In this document: positions 57,990 to 64,000 of the stretch, piece after piece
Layout of the letters: every line of letters begins with the position of its first letter
Position numbering within the stretch: position 1 is the stretch's first letter
Notes under the pieces: model-generated
What the model saw: only the letters and a program-made list of their open reading frames with translations
The model's database searches: none
Told to the model about the DNA's origin: nothing
Made by a program: the position numbers and the translations under genes
From: Xestospongia muta
Lineage: Eukaryota; Porifera; Demospongiae; Haplosclerida; Petrosiidae
Length of the DNA: 64,000 nt
Assembly: GCA_963693285.1 (NCBI GenBank)
Contig: OY848917.1
Location: 13,702,192 to 13,766,191, forward strand
Direction of reading: 5' to 3'

Positions 57990-60040
57990 AGACACTGGTA
58001 CCTTAGCATGATTAATATTTAACAAAACAATTTCAAAAAGGTGAACAGATTCTTGCATATATCAAAAACGAAGAACAGTGACATCAGGGCGAAGAACAGT
58101 GACATCAGGGCAAAAACAGAGTCATTTATTTCCACCTCACAAAGAATGGTCTGATCAACGACAACATAGACCTGTGTAGGTGTTTGTAGAGTTCCAACAA
58201 CAAGCAGAAAGAGTTCCTTTTGATTGTGATCACTAATAACATCGGAAGGATGACATGATTCCTATAAGTACAGGTATACTATAGGTTTACTATTAAGGTA
58301 TGACATACGGGGCAGAAGATCATTTTTTCATGACAGGGCTTTGAACGAGAATCTGGTAACAAGTACACCAACAAGCAAAAAGATAGTATGATATTATCTG
58401 TAATAACAAATTTGAATAGCACTGACAAACATAACATGTTAATTACTTACTACATTCATCCATGTTTCCACACATTTCAGTAATAATACCTCGTAGCCGA
58501 CCATTGTTAGTCTTTTCAACTTGCACTTGGTCAAAAATTCTTTGTGACCATAGACCACACCAGGACTCCCTAACGAGAGTTTTTAGTTGCTCTGTTCCAT
58601 ATATCATTTCCATTTCCTTCATAAGCTATACATGTTGATAATTAAATACTAATTATGCAAACCTGGTCTACTTCTCTCAAAATTTCAGATGAGTGACAGG
58701 GAGATTCTGTTATATCCTTGCGACGCATTGTAAAATGACAAAAAATGTTATATTGATGCATCTGTGGCAACATAAGAACATGTGTTGTTTTAACATTAAA
58801 CATATGGTGTTACATACACATGATATCTATTTTAAATCCAACAGCACACTTTGTTATGCTAACACATAATCATTTGTTACAGATACAATTCCAAATATCT
58901 TGAAATAATTGTTGTTATAACAACTTTTCCATACAGGTTAAAATAACCCCAAAGCATTACTCAAGGTTACCTGCTTGTTTTGTGGATGTTTGCAAATATT
59001 ATATATTATTTAGATTTCAATATTTGATCAATTTCCAACTATTAATAGTTGTTAAAAAGTTGAGGAAAAAATATCATATGCAAACTCAAATCAACAAAGT
59101 GTTCACATAGTATCTGACTACCTGTTAAATATAACAGCCCACAGCAATTGTGTTGGTATATATTGATGATTGTTTTGAAGAGTCACCAAATCCCAAAATC
59201 GTATCTTGAATGAAGTACAAAACATCCTTTACTCTTGAAGATATAGTGACAAGCCAAGAGAGCAAAAATAGCCTTTTCATATCTTTACATTCAAGTACAA
59301 TCTCTTGTTCTATTACAATAAAAATTTTGTGACAATCATTCCGAATCAGGGTTCATGAATCGAATTATGTGTGGATGACTATTTTCTTCATCTATAGCCT
59401 CAGTTATAGGAGTTCCAGTGCAATAATTATGTGTTATACTCACAGTAACTTCCACAAGAAGAAATGGAATGTCAACTTTTGAGCTGAAGGTTTCTTTTTT
59501 CTTTGGTTTAGTTGATAAAAAATATCCCAAACACCTTAGAGCAGAAATAGTTAGGGCATCAAAAGAAATCTATGAATAAGGCATATACAAAAGAGTTTCA
59601 CCTTCATCATCAATTCTTTCATCCTTGTGTAAACACCAGAGGGCATGTTCTAGATCTTTAGATTAAGATAGACTAGCTTGAGCATAATTTATTACTGCAT
59701 GGGAATATTTTTTCCAGTTGTCTTCAAATAAACTACCATATAAATTATCAACCTGCATTATCAGGTTAAATTCTTCTGCAGCCTGTGAAATGGTTAGCAA
59801 AGTTATTGCAATTCAGCATAAAACTTACATAAACTGCCTTTTGTAGAAATGGATATTGATTGCATATATCTTTCACTATGTGAACCGTAGACAGGATCCA
59901 CTCTCGTCGTCTTTTAAATGTCCTGGCCATCAGAGAGACAATTTTGCCAACATTTGACCTTGGCTTTTCCATCTCCTTTTGTAAAAGACCCAAATTCCTT
60001 TTGTGGTTCACTTCATCTTCCTCAAATTCTAAAACTTCAA
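57990..60040 (-). pseudogene. SAMD3-like gene in a GTGTG-type element
   Basis: Exon-like pieces from right to left: 60040-59766 EFEEDEVNHKRNLGLLQKEM, then KIVSLMARTFKRRREWILST and HIVKDICNQYPFLQKAVYV; 59560-59336 LGYFLSTKPKKKETFSSKVD; 58720-58450 MRRKDITESPCHSSEILREV, IYGTEQLKTLVRESWCGLWS; 58265-57990 KELFLLVVGTLQTPTQVYVV, VDQTILCEVEINDSVFALMS. The RTFKRRREWI...V.DI...YPFL block and the VVxDQ...FVF end are the same SAMD3-like signatures as in the element at 40955, but no SAM domain is found. A homologue of the 58.6-kb piece occurs at 57.7 kb. Confidence 0.5.
58070..58111. repeat. Perfect 21-bp tandem duplication
   Basis: GAAGAACAGTGACATCAGGG plus C occurs twice in a row (58070-58090, 58091-58111), duplicating seven residues (ALMSLFF) of the SAMD3-like C-terminus without shifting frame. 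Confidence 0.95.
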
Positions 60041-60219
60041 GGGAAGGATAAAAATGCTTTTCTTGGTCAATCTTTCTTTTTTTGAACGTGGAGATTTTTC
60101 TTTGTCTCTTTTATCAGAAGTTGGATTTCTGTTGCTATTTTGGCATCTTGTAAGTTTGGTTGATGTTTGTGTTTAATATTTGGAGGGAGTCCTCTAGAGG
60201 TTCACCCAAACACCCAGGT

Positions 60220-60950
60220 CTCTTTCTCATTATAAAGAAACTATATGAAGTAGAAGCATTAAAAGCAGCTCGATGATACATCAAGACAGCTAAGAAGATT
60301 GCTTGTCTCTGCTAACACTTAGCCTTCAATCAGAGATGCACATGCTACCATATCCTCCCAAGATATCTCTATCAGAAGCCTCTGGTTCCCTCTGCTGATG
60401 GATACAAAATAGCTCGTAGTAAAGGTTTTAAATATCTTTCTGCTAAGATAAAACGACCGCTACAGACTACGTCAAATATGTGCAAAGAGAGACAAAAGAA
60501 GAAATTTGACTCACTCCTCACAAAACAAAGACACAATCAACTACCTGGATCCCTTCAAATAAATTAAATACACCTCAAAAGTCCCTAATACCTCTGCTGA
60601 AAAAGCCAAAATGTATTATCCTCACAAACATTAACTGGATTAAAAATAACAGGTACATGCAATTATCCAAAGTTAATATTGCTGATGTGATTATGAAGGT
60701 TTTTTGTTGAATTGACCAAGCAGCTTCTTTCCGTATCAGGTGTAGAGTTTGTGCTATCAGAGAAACTCACTCAAGACCTCATTGAAGCATTTTTTGGAAA
60801 GCAAAGGGCTGCTAGACGTTGTTCTGATAACCCCTCTGTAAATCAATACTGTGCAATGCTCTGCTGCATTAGAACCTATTCGTGGTAACTGTGCAAAAAA
60901 GGCCTCAGAAATCAAAATGATTAAACTCTTATACTTTACTATAATTGTTA
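60220..60950 (+). pseudogene. Second P/THAP9-like transposase, 3' fragment
   Basis: About 60720-60900 reads LLSVSGVEFVLSEKLTQDLI, EAFFGKQRAARRCSDNPSVN, QYCAML. This is the DPLExFFGxQR end of P-type transposases with the catalytic Glu region, and it parallels DPLENYFGEQRSRGGRCDNP in the copy at 52455. The stretch 60340-60560 (LYQKPLVPSADGYKIARSKG, then FKYLSAKIKRPLQ) is coding-like but not assigned. Confidence 0.65.
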
Positions 60951-60998
60951 ATTAGTAACAAAAAATTATGGTTCATTTTGATTCATTATGTAGCTTCT

Positions 60999-61710
60999 TT
61001 AGTTCTTTTCTAAGACCCTTTGATTTAGTAGAAACACTCTTGTTGGCTTAAGGTAGCAGCTATAGTAACTTGACTGCTTCTTCTTCACTCTCAATATCAA
61101 CACAAGTTCATCACTTGACACAGTACATATAATTGTTTCCCACTGGTTACAGGACAAACAGCTACTTCTTTCCAAAGCAATAAGTAAATGTCGGCGAACC
61201 TTCAGCTCAATTTCTTTGAAAAACATGTAAGTTGTATCACTGATTTCAAAAAGTCCTCCTCAATTAACTATTCCTATCCACTTAGTAGTATATTCCAAAA
61301 CATTGCTTTCATCTCCATTAACAGCCATTGCTGATAGACATTCAACCATGCTAACTGATTCAGGATAAAGGCTTCTTTCATAGTGCTTTAGTAATTTAAA
61401 TGGTATATATCCGGCAGCATACCTCAGTATGTTTTCTTCGTCTGCTGATAGAGGAGATACTTTATTTGAATGGTTGCCTGATTCATTTATCGAGGTCATG
61501 AAATCTAATGAGTTGGAATGCAGTCCACAATTTTTCTCTCTTTACACTCTTTGAACGACAAGAGACCTCAGTAGAAATAGACAAATGTAAACATTTCTCC
61601 GTAATAGCTTGTAAAAACTGTCGGACTTGCTCTTTCGCCATCTTGCTACGATCCACATGTTGAAGGTGATCGCTATCAGTAAGGAAAGAACAATGCAGCT
61701 CAGACAACAC
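60999..61710 (-). pseudogene. Accessory VNRGGLF gene, second copy
   Basis: MAKEQVRQFLQAITEKCLHL, then SVKREKLWTAFQLIRF, then in another frame ENILRYAAGYIPFKLLKHYE, SMVECLSAMAVNGDESNVLE, YTTKWIGIVN, TGA (61262-61260; CGA expected, Arg in the other copy), GGLFEISDTTYMFFKEIELK and VRRHLLIALERSS, ending with a frameshift before the QWYW-like block. It is convergent with the P-type fragment just left of it, as in the first pair. Its upstream sequence shares TTTCCAATCCCTCC (61771) with the first copy (56585). Confidence 0.6.
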
Positions 61711-61860
61711 CAGTAGACATTTTGAACATCACGTGACCGTGACAAGGCTTCGCCGCTTAAACATTCCTGTTTCCAATCCCTCCTCCCTCTCTATTATCTA
61801 TGGTTGTACACACTATTGGTTTTGTGTGTTGTGAACACATCATTTGGTGTACATAATTGG

Positions 61861-63620
61861 CAGTGGCGGCGGAAGATACAGAGGAATGGGGGGTTGTGTA
61901 TAGGAAGGGAGATATATTGGCGCATGAGAGCGCAAAATTTTTTTTTGCTAATTGAATTATTACGCCATAATTAATTATTTCCTTAAATAAAAAGTTAAAA
62001 ATTATTTGTTTTATTGAAAAACACCAAAAAAAAATTTCCTCTCATTTACACCAATAAAATCTTTGGCCGCTTATGAAAGGTTATATTGTCAGTTAGCTCT
62101 TTGTGCACTAGTCTACTTTGTGTTATAGTACTCCTAAGGTAACTCTTCAACCTCCGTAGAGTAGAGAATGATCTCTCAGAAGTTGCAATTGTCATAGGGA
62201 TGGTATAATACAACTTTAGAAGTGTGTCAACCTCAGATAGCATTGCTTTATTGACTAAACTAGTATTCATGATATCAGCAACAGTGCCTACTGATGTGAC
62301 CTTTTTGATACGGATGGATTGTGCACTCTATTCATTTGTTGCTTGTAGTATTAGAGTCCAAAATAGGTGAATTTCCTGATGCACAGAGCTCAATAAAAGC
62401 ATTTGCTAGAATCAATGACTAACCGTTCCATTTCTTCCATAATTCTAAATGAGAGTTGGCTGAATCTGTTATCTAGTTCATTGTCTAGCAAGTCAATAAC
62501 CTCAAAGTACGACTTCTGGAAATATTCTTCAGGGGTTTCAAATGAATGACCTGGATCTGTATCATCGTCAATCCTCTTTGGAACATATCTTCGGCGAGGC
62601 AAAATAGGCAGTTGTGTTAGTTCTTTTGCTTCCTCAACAGCTTCTCTATAAAGCTTTGAAAATGATTCTTCTGATCTGTGGCGAGTGAAGAAACATTTGG
62701 CCATTGCAACTGATTTCAGTGCATCTTGAGAACTAACATCTTTCCCTTGTAAAGTGAGAGAAACCTGTTCAGTCACAGCAAAAAAGAAGTGAGCAATTTT
62801 AAGACCGAAGAAACTACTAGATTTATCCATTAGTGACAACAGACCACATGCTTTACAAGATGAATCAGCAGACGATTCTCTAGATAACACTTTCAGCTCT
62901 TGACAGATAATTTCGTAATTCTTTATAATTGATCCTATTGCAGCAGTTCTAACTGTCCAACGTGTAGGACAAAGTTTCAATTGAGGATTCCCAGGTGATA
63001 CTTCTGCTTGAATACGTTTAAAAAGTGATAAGTGCTTTGGTGACGCTCTTATCAAAACGTTTCACTACACCAGTCAAGTAACCTAGCATATCAGCTCCTC
63101 CATCATATGCTTGTCCACATAAAAATGACACAGGCAAAGACAAACGAACTAAGCAATCTTTAAGGACAGAAAATAATGTAGCTGCAGAAGTGGACTCAAC
63201 CTCGACTAGTCCAATGAAATCTTCATGTATAGTATAGTCACTCTCAACCCATCTTAAAGACAAAGATAACTGTTCCTTGGAGGATATGTCACAAGTTTCT
63301 TCTGCCATTATTGAGTACCACTTTGAACTTCGGACATTATCAAGAATTCCTTTCAAAACTTGGTGAGCCATTAGTTGAATTTGCTTGCTCATTGACTACA
63401 CCATGGGATAAGTAATTCTTGTCAGCAATCCATTTCTTAAGCTCAGAAACATCTGATGATTACTCTAAAAGTAATTGAATTAGACTACTTTCTGATTCCA
63501 TGTGGCCACGAACAGCAAATGCCTTGCGGTAATAAGAACTTCAATGCACTCAATTGTTTCAAAAGCATTTCTCTGTGAAAGTGTTGATCATGGTTGAGTT
63601 GCAGGCTGAGTTGAGAAGCT
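61861..63620 (-). pseudogene. hAT transposase, ZMYM/TTF type, broken
   Basis: The left terminus CAGTGGCGGCGG lies at 61861; the preceding 8 bp are ATAATTGG, but no matching right end is in the window. From right to left: QHFHREMLLKQLSALKFLL, SDVSELKKWIADKNYLSHG, (frameshift) KWYSIMAEETCDISSKEQLS, LSLRWVESDYTIHEDFIGLV, CGQAYDGGADMLGYLTGVVK, (gap and frameshift at 63055) FKRIQAEVSPGNPQLKLCPT, RWTVRTAAIGSIIKNYEIIC, a long helical insertion, then the dimerisation core MTIATSERSFSTLRRLKSYL. The usual HCxAHxLNL block is deleted at 63040. The TTF finger is missing or outside the window. Confidence 0.85.
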
Positions 63621-63780
63621 ACAAATGGCTGTGACAGGCGTTGATATCACTGTCAAGTGCTGTTTATTCAGACACGACTCCCACTATTAGCAGTTATTCA
63701 ATAACAAAATCATTAACTGTGAGCTACATAATTAGAGAACACCAAGTATGGAATGATTAAAAAAATCATTGTTTTTAGAT

Positions 63781-63975
63781 ATATGTGAATTATGTCCATG
63801 CTGCACATAGAAAGAAATCAACAGCTTCTTCTAAGCCCACACAATATAAATGTACCCAACATCTACAATATTCACATTCAATCAACACAGAATTGACTTC
63901 ATTTGATTCATCAATAATACAAACAGATGCAGCACAGTCTTTATCTTCTTCAAGTTCTGTTAATTATGCTTGAAA
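63781..63975 (+). other. Candidate exon at right edge, product unknown
   Basis: After TTGTTTTTAG (63779) a frame reads NYVHAAHRKKSTASSKPTQY, then KCTQHLQYSHSINTELTSFD and a Ser-rich end, stopping at 63975. The acceptor-like start and closed frame make an exon possible, nothing more. Confidence 0.25.
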
Positions 63976-64000
63976 TAAGATAAATTCCTAACATAACACT

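Noticed and set aside
61542..61745. Minus-strand frame rich in hydrophobic residues at the start of the second VNRGGLF gene
   Set aside because: It is an out-of-frame reading; the other frame (61483-61710) contains the conserved KREKLW block.

Overview
The window is AT-rich eukaryotic DNA, almost certainly from an invertebrate animal. The genes I can resolve have very short GT-AG introns (37, 44, 49, 49, 56 and 69 nt), and most of the sequence is decayed DNA transposon. A demosponge-like or other basal-metazoan genome fits the mix (piggyBac, several hAT lineages, PIF/Harbinger, pogo, P/THAP9-like, a PHD-finger LINE, SAMD3-like multicopy genes), but I cannot prove the species. There is no operon, CRISPR array, rRNA or tRNA that I can support.

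Two single-copy host genes stand out. One runs off the left edge on the minus strand (530 to 1): three exons joined by two 49-nt introns, an acidic protein with a helical N-terminus, not recognised. The other is a plus-strand gene resembling TAF1A (RNA polymerase I SL1/TIF-IB subunit). Eight exons (6709-6804, 7050-7129, 27046-27229, 27416-27523, 28139-28227, 29022-29149, 29416-29527, 40626-40704) keep the reading phase throughout and end at a TGA. If right, it has a 19.9-kb and an 11.1-kb intron that hold most of the transposons here.

Layout. 1.4-2.9 kb: piggyBac-type relic. 5.7-6.2 kb: decayed exons. 7163-8491: hAT deletion derivative with a perfect 8-bp target duplication. 8890-11156: PIF/Harbinger element with a 3-bp duplication. 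11.9-26.5 kb: minus-strand array of about eleven ankyrin-like first-exon copies, with three long tandem copies (16.8, 19.85, 22.4 kb), two pogo fragments and a PHD-finger LINE ORF1. 30-38.2 kb: a second Harbinger whose transposase is split by 6.4 kb made of a tandemly duplicated MADF-BESS/pogo module, itself cut by an unclassified transposon (32819-35638) with a provable ATTT duplication. 38.9-46.3 kb: hAT relic and SAMD3-like elements, the best being 40955-44365. 47.0-48.4 kb: LTR-retrotransposon piece and a 903-bp hAT deletion derivative. 51.9-56.6 kb: P/THAP9-like element with a convergent second gene. 56.6-61.8 kb: nested SAMD3-like termini and gene, and a second, more decayed copy of the P-like/convergent-gene pair. 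61861 to about 63620: ZMYM-type hAT.

Two findings look most novel. The first is a SAM-domain (SAMD3-like) gene divergent from a gene with a conserved MRYEGKHRYFK motif, enclosed by CACTGTTAAA inverted repeats, with three further SAMD3-like remnants nearby. The second is a two-gene P-like transposon in which the transposase is convergent with an uncharacterised accessory gene, seen twice. Most transposon genes carry stops and frameshifts, so they are reported as pseudogenes.
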